From NCBI RefSeq assembly GCF_014650595.1, contig NZ_BMVG01000014.1, forward strand, positions 62,001 to 126,000: 64,000 bases of DNA, given 5' to 3'. Numbering within the stretch: the first letter of the stretch is position 1; each line of letters opens with the position of its first letter. The stretch is from Streptomyces alanosinicus. Its GTDB lineage: Bacteria; Actinomycetota; Actinomycetes; Streptomycetales; Streptomycetaceae. This document shows positions 1 to 7,992 of the stretch, piece after piece. The position numbers and the translations under genes were made by a program. The notes under the pieces were generated by a model. The model did no database searches, was not told where the DNA came from, and saw only the letters and a list, made by a program, of their open reading frames with translations.

Positions 1-287
1 GGATGGCGCTTGGTCTTGTCGTCCACGTCGATGTACTCGGGCCAGTTGGAGAAGTCGACGACCTTCTCCGTGGCCGAGTGGTCGTCGGCGGAGACGCCGC
101 CCTGCGTCTTGTTCGCCGCGGGGATCCCGCAGGCGCTCAGCGCCCCCAGTCCGCCGACCGTGAGCGCGCCGCCCGCACAGGCGCGCAGCAGCGAGCGCCG
201 GGTCATCGCGGCCCGGCCATTACGGAGACTGCGCCGCACGGCGGCGGCTTCGACCGGCGTCAGGCGGTCGGGCTCGTACTGCTCCAT
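1..287 (-). CDS. Polyamine ABC transporter substrate-binding lipoprotein, N-terminal part
   Basis: Only the first 95 residues lie in the window; the rest runs off the left edge. The protein should bind putrescine or spermidine outside the membrane and hand it to a PotABC-type importer. After a 28-residue leader come the twin-arginine-like stretch MTRRSLLRA, a hydrophobic segment and the lipobox LSAC, so it is probably a Tat-exported lipoprotein. The mature start VDFSNWPEYIDVDD matches the opening strand of PotD-family proteins and resembles the paralog at 23677-24840. A shorter start at the Met just before the twin Arg is possible. It lies 106 bases downstream of an aminoaldehyde dehydrogenase on the same strand, which fits polyamine uptake and catabolism in one unit. 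Confidence 0.85.
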   Translation of the reverse strand, partial: MEQYEPDRLTPVEAAAVRRSLRNGRAAMTRRSLLRACAGGALTVGGLGALSACGIPAANKTQGGVSADDHSATEKVVDFSNWPEYIDVDDKTKRH

Positions 288-393
288 GCGCGTGGTGCCC
301 TTTCGGAGGATGGGTCGGCCTGGTCGGGGCCGGGTCGTCACACCCGGCAGCAGCCGTCTGGAAGTGATGTCGGTCCGTCGCCGTCGGCGACTG

Positions 394-1929
394 CTACCGG
401 TCCCCGAAGATCGTGCGGTGCCAGTCCTTGCGGGCCACCGCCGTATTGTCGAACATTACGTGTTTGACCTGCGTGTACTCCTCGAAGGAGTACGCCGACA
501 TGTCCTTGCCGAAGCCGGAGGCCTTGTAGCCGCCGTGCGGCATCTCGCTGATGATCGGGATGTGGTCGTTGACCCACACACAGCCCGCCTTGATCTCGCG
601 GGTGGCGCGGTTGGCGCGGTACACATCGCGGCTCCATGCGGAGGCGGCGAGGCCGTACGGGGTGTCGTTGGCCAGCCGGATGCCCTCATCATCACCATCG
701 AACGGCAGTACGACCAGTACCGGGCCGAAGATCTCGGACTGGACGATCTCGCTGTCCTGGGCGGCGCCGGCGATCAGGGTCGGCCGGTAGTAGGCGCCCT
801 TCTCCAGTTCGCCTCCCGGTGCCTCGCCGCCGGTCACCACGCGCGCGTAGGCACGCGCCCGGTCCACGAAGCCGGCGACCCGGTCGCGCTGGACGTGCGA
901 GATCAGCGGGCCGAGGTCGGTGCCCGCGGCGAACGGGTCGCCGAGCCGCACGGTCTCCATCAGGGCGGCGGTCCGCTCCACGAAGGCGTCGTAGAGGGGC
1001 CGCTGCACATACGCGCGCGTGGCGGCCGTGCAGTCCTGGCCGGTGTTGATGAGCGCACCGGCGACGGCGCCGTGGGCGGCGGCCTCCAGGTCGGCGTCGT
1101 CGAAGACGACGAAGGGTGCCTTGCCGCCCAGCTCCAGATGCAGCCGCTTGACCGTGGCGGTGGCGACCTCGGCGACCCGCTTGCCGACGCCGGTGGACCC
1201 GGTGAAGGAGGTCATGGCGACGTCGGGGTGGCCGACGAGGTGCTCCCCGGCCTCCTTCCCGGTCCCGGTGACGATGTTGACGACCCCGTCGGGGATGCCG
1301 GCGTCCGTGGCGGCCTGCGCGAAGAGCAGCGAGGTGAGCGGGGTCAGCTCGGCGGGCTTGAGCACGATGGTGTTGCCCGCGGCGATGGCCGGGAGGATCT
1401 TCCAGGCGGCCATCTGCAGGGGGTAGTTCCAGGGCGCGATGGACCCGACGACACCGATCGGCTCGCGCCGGATGTACGACGTGTGGTCGCCCGAGTACTC
1501 ACCGGCGGACTGCCCCTGCAGATGCCGGGCGGCGCCCGCGAAGAAGGCGATGTTGTCGATGGTCCCCGGTACGTCGAACTCGCGGGTCAGCTTCAGCGGC
1601 TTGCCGCACTGCAGGGACTCGGCGCGGGCGACGTCCTCGGCGCGGTCGGCGAGCACGGCGGCGAAGCGGTGCAGGGCGTCGGAGCGCTCGCCCGGGGTGG
1701 CCGAGGACCAGCCCGGGAAGGCTTCGCGCGCGGCGCTGACGGCCGCGTCGACGTCGTCGGTGCCGGCCAGCTCGTAGGTGTAGACCTCGTCACCGGTGGC
1801 GGGGTCGGTCACCGCGTGGACGCGGCCCGAGGTGCCCTTGGTCAGGCGACCGGCGATGAACTGCGCGCCATCGGCGAATCGCTCCTGTGCGGGGAATCGT
1901 TCCGGGGTGGCGGTGCCCGGGTTGTGCAT
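394..1929 (-). CDS. Aminoaldehyde (gamma-aminobutyraldehyde) dehydrogenase, NAD-dependent
   Basis: This 511-residue protein belongs to the aldehyde dehydrogenase superfamily and most likely oxidises gamma-aminobutyraldehyde to GABA in putrescine breakdown. The active-site Cys is in GQDCTAATR at about residue 300, the general-base Glu is in LELGGKAP, and the cofactor-binding stretch WNYPLQMAAWK is present. The start at 1929 was chosen because GGAGGAGAG lies just upstream; the frame stays open further upstream but without a ribosome site. The gene precedes a PotD-like binding protein. A paralog sits at 27079-28518. The exact aldehyde (aminobutyraldehyde, aminopropionaldehyde or betaine aldehyde) cannot be told from sequence. 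Confidence 0.88.
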   Translation of the reverse strand: MHNPGTATPERFPAQERFADGAQFIAGRLTKGTSGRVHAVTDPATGDEVYTYELAGTDDVDAAVSAAREAFPGWSSATPGERSDALHRFAAVLADRAEDVARAESLQCGKPLKLTREFDVPGTIDNIAFFAGAARHLQGQSAGEYSGDHTSYIRREPIGVVGSIAPWNYPLQMAAWKILPAIAAGNTIVLKPAELTPLTSLLFAQAATDAGIPDGVVNIVTGTGKEAGEHLVGHPDVAMTSFTGSTGVGKRVAEVATATVKRLHLELGGKAPFVVFDDADLEAAAHGAVAGALINTGQDCTAATRAYVQRPLYDAFVERTAALMETVRLGDPFAAGTDLGPLISHVQRDRVAGFVDRARAYARVVTGGEAPGGELEKGAYYRPTLIAGAAQDSEIVQSEIFGPVLVVLPFDGDDEGIRLANDTPYGLAASAWSRDVYRANRATREIKAGCVWVNDHIPIISEMPHGGYKASGFGKDMSAYSFEEYTQVKHVMFDNTAVARKDWHRTIFGDR

Positions 1930-2030
1930 GTCGCTCTCCTCCGCCGTTCGCCCCGTCCCGGGGGGTGGGTGGCGTAGCTCCAGCTCGATTTGAGTGCCGA
2001 TCCTGACAGAGCAATAGGACTCCAACAAGT

Positions 2031-2066
2031 GATTCCGTTGTTGCCTTTTGGTTACGCGACGGAATC
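2031..2066. promoter_or_regulatory. Inverted repeat between divergent genes
   Basis: GATTCCGT at 2031-2038 is repeated inverted as ACGGAATC at 2059-2066, with 20 bases between. It lies in the divergent gap between the aldehyde dehydrogenase (start 1929) and the NADAR gene (start 2109), where an operator would be expected. No regulator is assigned. Confidence 0.3.
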
Positions 2067-2108
2067 TGTCGACCAGGTGTCGAGTGGAGACGGAAAAGGA
2101 CGGACGGA

Positions 2109-2696
2109 GTGTCAGTGGTGCGTGCCACACTCGCGTGCATGGGGAAGATCAACGGGGTGGAAGCCCTGATCAGCGAGGTCCGGGCCGGGGCGCGGGTGAA
2201 GTATCTGCACTTCTGGGGGCACCGGCCGAGGCCGGACGGCACGATCGGCGCGAGCTGTCTGAGCCAGTGGTGGCCGTCACCCTTCGTGGTGGACGGCGTG
2301 ACGTATGCGACGGCCGAGCACTGGATGATGGCCGGCAAGGCCCGGCTGTTCGAGGACGCCGAGGCGGAGCGCCGGGCGCTGGCCGCGGGGCATCCCGCCG
2401 AGGCGAAGAAGGCGGGACGGCTGGTCAAAGGCTTCGACGCGGCGATATGGGAGCGGGAGCGCTTCCGCATCGTGGTCGAGGGCAGCGTCCACAAGTTCGC
2501 GGCCGACGACGCGCTGCGCGCGTTCCTGCTGGGGACCGGCGACCGTGTCCTGGTGGAGGCGAGCCCCGTGGACCGCGTGTGGGGCATCGGCCTCGCGGCG
2601 GACGACGCGGCGGCCGCCGACCCGGAGCGCTGGCGCGGGCCGAATCTGCTGGGGTTCGCGTTGATGGAGGCACGGGAGGTCCTGGCCGGCCGCTAG
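2109..2696 (+). CDS. NADAR (YbiA-like) family protein
   Basis: The 195-residue product matches the NADAR family, named after a predicted role in NAD and ADP-ribose metabolism. Known members remove ADP-ribose from guanine in nucleic acids or hydrolyse N-glycosidic bonds of riboflavin intermediates. Typical blocks are visible: LSQWWPSPFVVDGVTYATAE, then HWMMAGKARLF, and near the end DRVWGIGL followed by NLLGFALMEAR. The GTG start at 2109 has AAGGA nine bases upstream; an ATG at 2139 is an alternative but has no ribosome site. The gene is transcribed away from the aldehyde dehydrogenase. NADAR proteins are found in DarTG-like and phage-related loci, but no partner is visible here, so a housekeeping or damage-repair role is equally possible. 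Confidence 0.85.
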   Translation: MSVVRATLACMGKINGVEALISEVRAGARVKYLHFWGHRPRPDGTIGASCLSQWWPSPFVVDGVTYATAEHWMMAGKARLFEDAEAERRALAAGHPAEAKKAGRLVKGFDAAIWERERFRIVVEGSVHKFAADDALRAFLLGTGDRVLVEASPVDRVWGIGLAADDAAAADPERWRGPNLLGFALMEAREVLAGR

Positions 2697-2709
2697 GGCG
2701 TGACCGGCG

Positions 2710-2865
2710 GATGACGCCGAGGCCTCTCCGGCGGATGGCGCCGGGGTGTGTCCCCGGATGTCGCGGGGCCTGGCCGACGGATGGCACCAGGTCTGTCCCT
2801 GGATGTCGCGGGGCCTGGCCGACGGATGGCACCGGGTCTGTACCCCGACGTCGCCGGGGACTGGT
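2710..2865. repeat. 45-bp tandem repeat, about 3.5 copies
   Basis: Two copies of a 33-base core are identical (2756-2788 and 2801-2833) and lie exactly 45 bases apart. Diverged copies flank them on both sides (about 2731-2755 and 2834-2865). The array fills the gap between two convergent genes. Because 45 is a multiple of three, all frames read through as 15-residue repeats, but no start or conserved product supports coding. Confidence 0.85.
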
Positions 2866-2872
2866 CCGTGGA

Positions 2873-3682
2873 TCAGGTTCTGGACGCGATGAAGATCGCG
2901 ATGAAGCCCACGGCCAGGACGATGCCCGAGCTGCCGCAGACGAGGCCGGCCAGGGCCATGCCGGGGTTCGTGGCCTCGCCGCGGTTCGCCTTTCCCCGGC
3001 CGAGCGCGCCGAAGATGATGGCCAGGATGCCCAGCACCAGGGCGACCGGCCACACTATGAAGAAGACGGCAGCCAGGATGCCCAGCACCAGTGCGGCCGT
3101 ACCCATGCCGTTGCTCGGCATGGGCTGCATGCCGGGCCAGCCGTAGCCGTTGGCGGACGGGTAGAGGCCGGCGTACGGCGGCTGCGGCTGCCCCGGGTAG
3201 GAGGCGTACGGGACCGGCGCGCCCGGGTAGCCGTAGGGCAGCCGGCCGGGGCCGTCGGGGGCGACGGGCGGCGGGGGCACCGGTTCCGGGCCCGCGTGCT
3301 GCGCGGCCGGCGGGGCATAGGGGCCGGCCGGGGACGCGTACGGGGTCGCGGGGGCGGCCGGCGGAGCGTACGGCATCGCGGGGGCGGTGGCCGACGGGGG
3401 TGCGAACGGGTTCGCCGCGGGGGCGGGGCCGGTGGCCGGCGGGGCCCAGGCGGAGCGGGCGGCGTCGGCGGGCGCGTTCGGGGCCGCCGCGGGCAGCGAG
3501 GTCACCGTCTGCTGGTAGGAGAGGGAGGCCGCGGCGGAGTCCGGGCCGGAGCCGGGTATCGCGTCCTGGGCCGCACCCGGCCGCTCCCCCGCCCCCTTGT
3601 CCAGGGACACCTGGGGCGCTGTCGGGCCCGTGCCCGCAGGCTGGTTCTGCTGCGGCGTGGACTGCGGCACCTGCTCGGACAT
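2873..3682 (-). CDS. Proline-rich membrane protein with C-terminal DUF4190 domain
   Basis: The protein has 269 residues. The first 170 or so are low-complexity, rich in Pro, Ala, Gly and Tyr (many APPA and YAPP motifs). The last 80 carry two hydrophobic segments, starting GMGTAALVLGILAAVFFIVW and later MALAGLVCGSSGIVLAVGFI, separated by a short basic loop (GRGKANRG). This layout is typical of actinobacterial DUF4190 proteins, whose function is unknown. The long N-terminal tail probably lies in the cytoplasm. The start at 3682 has a purine-rich GAGAGGGGG eight bases upstream. The gene converges with the NADAR gene across the tandem repeat and is divergent from the deaminase gene. Confidence 0.8.
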   Translation of the reverse strand: MSEQVPQSTPQQNQPAGTGPTAPQVSLDKGAGERPGAAQDAIPGSGPDSAAASLSYQQTVTSLPAAAPNAPADAARSAWAPPATGPAPAANPFAPPSATAPAMPYAPPAAPATPYASPAGPYAPPAAQHAGPEPVPPPPVAPDGPGRLPYGYPGAPVPYASYPGQPQPPYAGLYPSANGYGWPGMQPMPSNGMGTAALVLGILAAVFFIVWPVALVLGILAIIFGALGRGKANRGEATNPGMALAGLVCGSSGIVLAVGFIAIFIASRT

Positions 3683-3836
3683 GGTGTGGGCCCCCTCTCC
3701 TGGCTGTGTCGCCATGCTAAGGGCAGGCAAAGCGGACGCGGTCCGGGGCCTACGATGATCCCGCGCAACCGATCAGCCGATCACCGCGCCCGCACCACGG
3801 ACCTCGCTCCGCGGGCGCCTTTCCGGGGAGGACCCC

Positions 3837-4904
3837 ATGACCGACAGCTCCGTACCCGCCACCGGCACGGCCGACCGCGATCTGCGGACCTTCATCGCCG
3901 GACTGCCCAAGGCCGAACTGCATGTCCACCACGTCGGCTCCGCCTCCCCGCGCATCGTCTCCGAGCTGGCCGCCCGCCACCCCGACTCCAAGGTCCCCAG
4001 CGACCCCGAGGCCCTGGCCGACTTCTTCACCTTCACCGACTTCGCGCACTTCATCGACGTGTATCTGTCGGTCGTCGACCTGATCCGCACCCCGGAGGAC
4101 GTCCGGCTGCTGACCTTCGAGGTGGCCCGCGACCTGGCCCGGCAGCAGGTGCGCTACGCAGAGCTGACCATCACGCCGTTCTCCTCCACCCGGCGGGGCA
4201 TCGACGAGCCGGCCTTCATGGCGGCGATCGAGGACGCCCGCAAGGCGGCCGAGGCCGAGTTCGGCACCGTACTGCGCTGGTGCTTCGACATTCCCGGCGA
4301 GGCCGGGCTGGAGTCCGCCGAGGAGACGGCACGGCTCGCCACCGACGACCGGATCCGCCCGGAGGGCCTGGTGTCGTTCGGGCTCGGCGGTCCCGAGATC
4401 GGCGTGCCCCGGCCGCAGTTCAAGCCGTACTTCGACCGGGCCATCGCCGCCGGTCTGCGCTCCGTGCCGCACGCCGGCGAGACGACCGGCCCGCAGACGG
4501 TGTGGGACGCGCTGACCGAGCTGCGCGCCGAGCGCATCGGGCACGGCACCAGCTCCGCGCAGGACCCCGCGCTGCTCGCCCATCTCGCCGAGCACCGGAT
4601 CCCGCTGGAGGTCTGCCCGACCTCGAACATCGCCACCCGCGCCGTGCGCACCCTGGACGAGCACCCGATCAAGGAGTTCGTGGCGGCCGGGGTGCTGGTC
4701 ACGATCAACTCGGACGACCCGCCGATGTTCGGCACCGACCTCAACAACGAGTACGCGGTGGCCGCCCGGCTGCTCGACCTGGACGAGCGGGGCCTCGCCG
4801 ACCTCGCCAAGAACGCCGTGGAGGCGTCCTTCCTGGAGGCCGAGGGCAAGGCCCGGATCGCGGCGGAGATCGACACGTACACCGCCGCCTGGCAGGCCTC
4901 CTGA
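3837..4904 (+). CDS. Adenosine-deaminase-family enzyme, probable 6-aminodeoxyfutalosine deaminase
   Basis: The 355-residue protein is a complete amidohydrolase-fold deaminase. The zinc ligands and catalytic motifs are visible: HVHHVGSAS near residue 28, HAGET at about 219, IGHGTSS at about 241, and INSDDPPMFG at about 289. Characterised streptomycete relatives of this COG1816 branch deaminate 6-aminodeoxyfutalosine in the futalosine route to menaquinone, not adenosine, and this protein has the HVHHVGS form of the first motif rather than the HxHLDG of true adenosine deaminases. The substrate call is therefore inference. The ATG at 3837 follows GGGGAGGACCCC. No other mqn gene is in the window. 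Confidence 0.82.
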   Translation: MTDSSVPATGTADRDLRTFIAGLPKAELHVHHVGSASPRIVSELAARHPDSKVPSDPEALADFFTFTDFAHFIDVYLSVVDLIRTPEDVRLLTFEVARDLARQQVRYAELTITPFSSTRRGIDEPAFMAAIEDARKAAEAEFGTVLRWCFDIPGEAGLESAEETARLATDDRIRPEGLVSFGLGGPEIGVPRPQFKPYFDRAIAAGLRSVPHAGETTGPQTVWDALTELRAERIGHGTSSAQDPALLAHLAEHRIPLEVCPTSNIATRAVRTLDEHPIKEFVAAGVLVTINSDDPPMFGTDLNNEYAVAARLLDLDERGLADLAKNAVEASFLEAEGKARIAAEIDTYTAAWQAS

Positions 4905-4933
4905 CCGCGGCGGCTGTGGTCACAATGGGGGCC

Positions 4934-5620
4934 ATGCAGACCGTGACCGCCGTGGCCCACCGCGGCGACCCCTACCGCTTCCGTGAGAACACCATCGACT
5001 CGCTGCGATCCGCGCTCGACCGGGGCGCGGACGCGGTCGAGGTCGATGTACGCCTCACCCGCGACGGCGTTCCCGTGCTGCTGCACGACGACACGCTGCG
5101 GCGGCTGTGGCGGCACGACCGGCCGCTGGCCGCGCTGTCCGCCGAGGAGGTGCGCGGTCTCACGGCGGGCGGTGTGCCGACGTTGGCCCAGGCGCTGGCG
5201 GCCACCGGGGACAGCCGGGTGCTGCTGGACCTGTGCGGCCGGGTCGGCCGGCGGACGGCGGACCGGGTCGTGGACGCGGTCCGGCAGAGCGGGGCCGAGG
5301 ACCGCGTCTACTACTGCGCGGGCGCCGAGGCGATGCTCGCCGTGCGCGCCGCCGACCCGGCCGCCGAGATCGCCCTGACCTGGACGAGCCTCGCCCCGCC
5401 CCGGCCCGCGCTGCTGGACGCGGTCCGCCCGCGCTGGCTCAACTACCGCTTCTCCCTGGTGAGCCGGGACCTGGCGGCCCGCGTCCACCACGACGGCCGT
5501 CTCCTCTCGGTCTGGACCCCGGACACCCGCCGCGCGATGACCCGTCTGCTGGACCTGGGCGTCGACTCGATCACCACCAACCGCGTGGCCGCTCTGCACA
5601 CCCTGCGCAACGGCGCGTGA
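4934..5620 (+). CDS. Glycerophosphodiester phosphodiesterase
   Basis: This 228-residue protein has the hallmarks of the GDPD family, which hydrolyses deacylated phospholipids to glycerol 3-phosphate and an alcohol. AHRGDPYRFRENT carries the catalytic His and Arg, VEVDVRLTRDGVPVLLHDDT carries the metal ligands and second catalytic His, and the C-terminal VDSITTNR closes the barrel. It has no signal peptide, so it should be cytoplasmic. The start could be the ATG at 4925 or 4934; the second fits the usual short N-terminus. It begins 29 bases after the deaminase stop on the same strand, so the two are probably cotranscribed. Confidence 0.88.
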   Translation: MQTVTAVAHRGDPYRFRENTIDSLRSALDRGADAVEVDVRLTRDGVPVLLHDDTLRRLWRHDRPLAALSAEEVRGLTAGGVPTLAQALAATGDSRVLLDLCGRVGRRTADRVVDAVRQSGAEDRVYYCAGAEAMLAVRAADPAAEIALTWTSLAPPRPALLDAVRPRWLNYRFSLVSRDLAARVHHDGRLLSVWTPDTRRAMTRLLDLGVDSITTNRVAALHTLRNGA

Positions 5621-5627
5621 CCGGCCT

Positions 5628-6345
5628 AGTGCCGGGTCGGGCGGGGTGGCGCGGGTGAGGTACTGCGGGACGGGCGTGGAGTCCTGGCCGGTGTCGCGGA
5701 CCAGGCCGTAGCGGCGGGCGCCCTGGGCGGGGGCGGTGGTGATGTCCTTCTCGGCCGCCGCCCAGGTAGCCGGGAAGACGCTCAGGCCGTAGTCGGCGCC
5801 GCGTTCGTTCAGGGTGAGGGTGACGCTGCCGTCGACGTAGAAGTACTCGTTCTGCCACATCTGCCGGGTGCCGGGCGGCAGGACGGTGTAGCCGACGGCC
5901 GGACCGCCCATGCCGGTGACCGCGGGGTCGGTGCCGAGCCGGTCGTCCATACGGCGGCCGCCGCCCGAGGCGACATGGAACAGCTTGCCCTTCAGCCCGG
6001 TCCAGGCCGGCATGACGAGGCTGCCGGCCCGGTACTGCGGGGAGATCTGCCAGCGCACGAGGACATAGCCCGTGCCGTGCAGGGTGACGGCGTCGCCACG
6101 GTGGTTCATGACGGCGTGGGCGCCGCCGGTGCTGGTGATGCCGGTCTCCGGGCGGTGCGGCAGGGCGGCGGGCGCGGCGGACCGGGACGGGGAGGGCGCG
6201 GCGGTGGCCGGCGGCCACATGGCCGGGCCGGTCGCCGGGGGTGTCACGGCCGGGTGCGGCGGGCGGTCCGGAGTCCGTACGGCGAGGTAGGTGCCGCCCG
6301 CGACGAGCGTCGCGCCCGCCGTCAGCGCACGGCGGGCTTTGCAGG
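5628..6345 (-). pseudogene. Remnant of a secreted protein of unknown function, both ends lost
   Basis: A reading frame with protein-like composition runs from about 6345 to 5640. It begins with a hydrophobic stretch (LTAGATLVAGGTYLAV) as if inside a signal or anchor segment. It continues through a Pro-Ala linker into a soluble domain containing RWQISPQYRAGSLVMPAW and MWQNEYFYVDGSVTLTLNE. No ATG, GTG or TTG lies at its beginning, because the frame starts abruptly at the point where the neighbouring lyase frame breaks off. There is no stop where the domain ends, and the frame continues antisense through the phosphodiesterase gene. Both features indicate a deletion remnant. I do not recognise the family. 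Confidence 0.55.
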
Positions 6346-7252
6346 CCGATGCCCATCATGCTGTGCCCCTGGTCACGGCCGCTCTCCTGCCACTGGGCGA
6401 GGTCCTGGGCGGCGTAGCGGACGGGGATGGCGTTCTTGAGGGCGCCGTTGCCCTGGCCGTGTTCGAGGTAGTTCACGGCGCGGCGGAAGTCGGCGCGGTC
6501 GTCGAGGAGGATGCCGATCGCCATGAGGGAGGCGAGGTTGCACAGGTCCCAGTTGGCCCAGTAGTCGGAGATGACGGCGCCGTTGTGCCGGGTGAGGAAG
6601 TCGAGGTTCATCGGGCGGAAGACCGTGCGCAGCATCTTCTTGAAGCGGGGGAACGCGAAGTGCGGGTGGTCGCGGACGAGTTCGGCGGCGGCCGCGAACT
6701 GGTAGCCGTGGATCCCGGCGGCCAGGAACCGGTCGGCGTTGCCAGTGACGGTGGTGAGGGTGGCCGACCAGGCGTCGAGGATGGCGACCGCGGTGTCGCC
6801 GTGGGCCTCCGTGCCGCCGATCCTCCCCCAGAGGGGGGACCCCAGCGCAGGGCGTTCTGGTAGGCGGCGTGGATGTCGTTGTAGAGGGTGCGGTAGTTCT
6901 GGCCGGAGCCCGCGCCGCGGTACACGGTGGCCTGCGGGCGCGGCTGCCAGATGCTCTGCGCGTGCGGATTGGCGGTGAGCCGCCGCCAGCCGGCCGGCCA
7001 GGGGTCCCGGCCCGCGGCCACCCGGACCCTGGCGCGGTGCAGATCACCGGCGTTCACCAGAAGTCCGGGGTGGGCGAAGGGCTTCACCGCGCCCGCCGCG
7101 GCCCCGGGCTGGGCGGCGTCCGCCCCGGCGCCCGTGAACGCGGCGATCCCGCCTCCGAGCGCGCCGGCCGCCGCGAGTCCCCCGCCGAGCGTGAAGAGCC
7201 CCCGTCGGCTCAGACGGTGCTTGTCGACGTGCTGGTGGGCCGGGCTGCGCAT
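6346..7252 (-). pseudogene. Alginate-lyase-family secreted protein, frameshifted and truncated
   Basis: The N-terminus has a Tat-type signal (SRRGLFTLGGG followed by a hydrophobic run) and the first catalytic-domain segment up to YNDIHAAYQNALRW. At about 6822-6843 a GC-rich palindrome interrupts the frame. The homologous reading resumes in another frame with HGDTAVAILDAWSATLTTVT, continues through HNGAVISDYWANWDLC, and ends at GRDQGHSMMGIGL. After that the sequence switches to an unrelated protein. Alginate-lyase-family enzymes cleave uronate polysaccharides outside the cell and are usually much longer. With a frameshift and half of the domain missing, this copy should be inactive. The frame is intact on each side of the palindrome, so the damage is probably recent. 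Confidence 0.75.
6822..6843. repeat. Short GC-rich palindrome inserted in the lyase gene
   Basis: The segment contains TCCCCC-AGA-GGGGGGA followed by CCCC. Similar short palindromes with CTCCCCCAG and CTGGGGGGACCCC arms are scattered through streptomycete genomes. Here it falls exactly at the point where the lyase reading frame changes, replacing about one codon with roughly 20 bases. Confidence 0.6.
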
Positions 7253-7390
7253 GCGGGGACTCCGTGGGCGAGGAGACGGTGATGTGCGAGGAGACGGGGC
7301 GAAGGGCGCGCCGATGACAGTTTTCTGCGCGGAAGCGGTACGCCATGCGCCGCAGCAGCCGTTCGACCCAGCGGATCGTGCTCGCCGCCG

Positions 7391-7918
7391 TCAAGCAGCG
7401 GGGGCGGCCATGGGGCGCGGCGCCGCTCCGAGCGCCTCCAGCCGCTTGATCTTCTTCCGTACGACGTACAGCGGGACGACCCCGAAGACCCCGAAGGACA
7501 TGTCGATCAGGCTCCACCAGAAGGGGATGCCGCGGATCGGTCCGCAGACGAGGGCGAGCGGGACGATCCCGGCGCAGGCGATCATCCCGAACTCGACGAC
7601 CCAGATGTTGCGGACGGGGTCGCGGTAGGGCCCGTAGAAGGCGACCGCGATGACGAGGTGGGCGAAGGCCAGCCAGTCGGTGCCGTAGAGGAGGAAGGGG
7701 TAGTCGGAGTCGGCGGTGTCGAGACCGGTCCGCACCCGCTCGATCCAGTCCCAGAGTCCCGGCAGGTGGTCGGGCACGGACAGCGCCCGCAACGCGCTCT
7801 CGGTCCAGCGCAGTTCGTGGACCAGGGGGAAGGCGGTGGCCCCGCTGAGTACGAGGCACACGACGAAGAGGACCAACCAGACACGAATGCCCCGGAGCAG
7901 GGCGGCTCTGTCGCTCAT
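7391..7918 (-). CDS. Four-helix integral membrane protein of unknown function
   Basis: The 175-residue product has four predicted membrane segments: one near the start (VWLVLFVVCLVLSGATAF), one around LAFAHLVIAVAFYGPY, one around IACAGIVPLALVCG, and a last one around MSFGVFGVVPLYVV before a basic tail (RKKIKRLE). A soluble loop of about 50 residues with several Trp and Asp lies between helices one and two. I do not recognise a functional family; similar proteins are annotated only as integral membrane proteins. The start at 7918 gives an N-terminus of RDKA-type charge before the first helix, but no clear ribosome site precedes it. It lies just downstream of the large TIR-NACHT gene on the same strand, with 74 bases between. 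Confidence 0.7.
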   Translation of the reverse strand: MSDRAALLRGIRVWLVLFVVCLVLSGATAFPLVHELRWTESALRALSVPDHLPGLWDWIERVRTGLDTADSDYPFLLYGTDWLAFAHLVIAVAFYGPYRDPVRNIWVVEFGMIACAGIVPLALVCGPIRGIPFWWSLIDMSFGVFGVVPLYVVRKKIKRLEALGAAPRPMAAPAA

Positions 7919-7992
7919 GGGATGAGCGTACGCCGACAATTGAACACGTTCAAAAGCACCCCGCGCTCGCCCCTTGCCCCTGTCCCTCCCCG

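Noticed and set aside
3837..4904. Naming the deaminase as adenosine deaminase (add)
   Set aside because: The first metal motif and knowledge of streptomycete relatives point to 6-aminodeoxyfutalosine as substrate.
4154..6247. Minus-strand open frame of about 700 codons through the deaminase and phosphodiesterase genes
   Set aside because: Only its first part (to about 5640) looks like protein; the remainder is antisense to two well-supported genes and simply lacks a stop.
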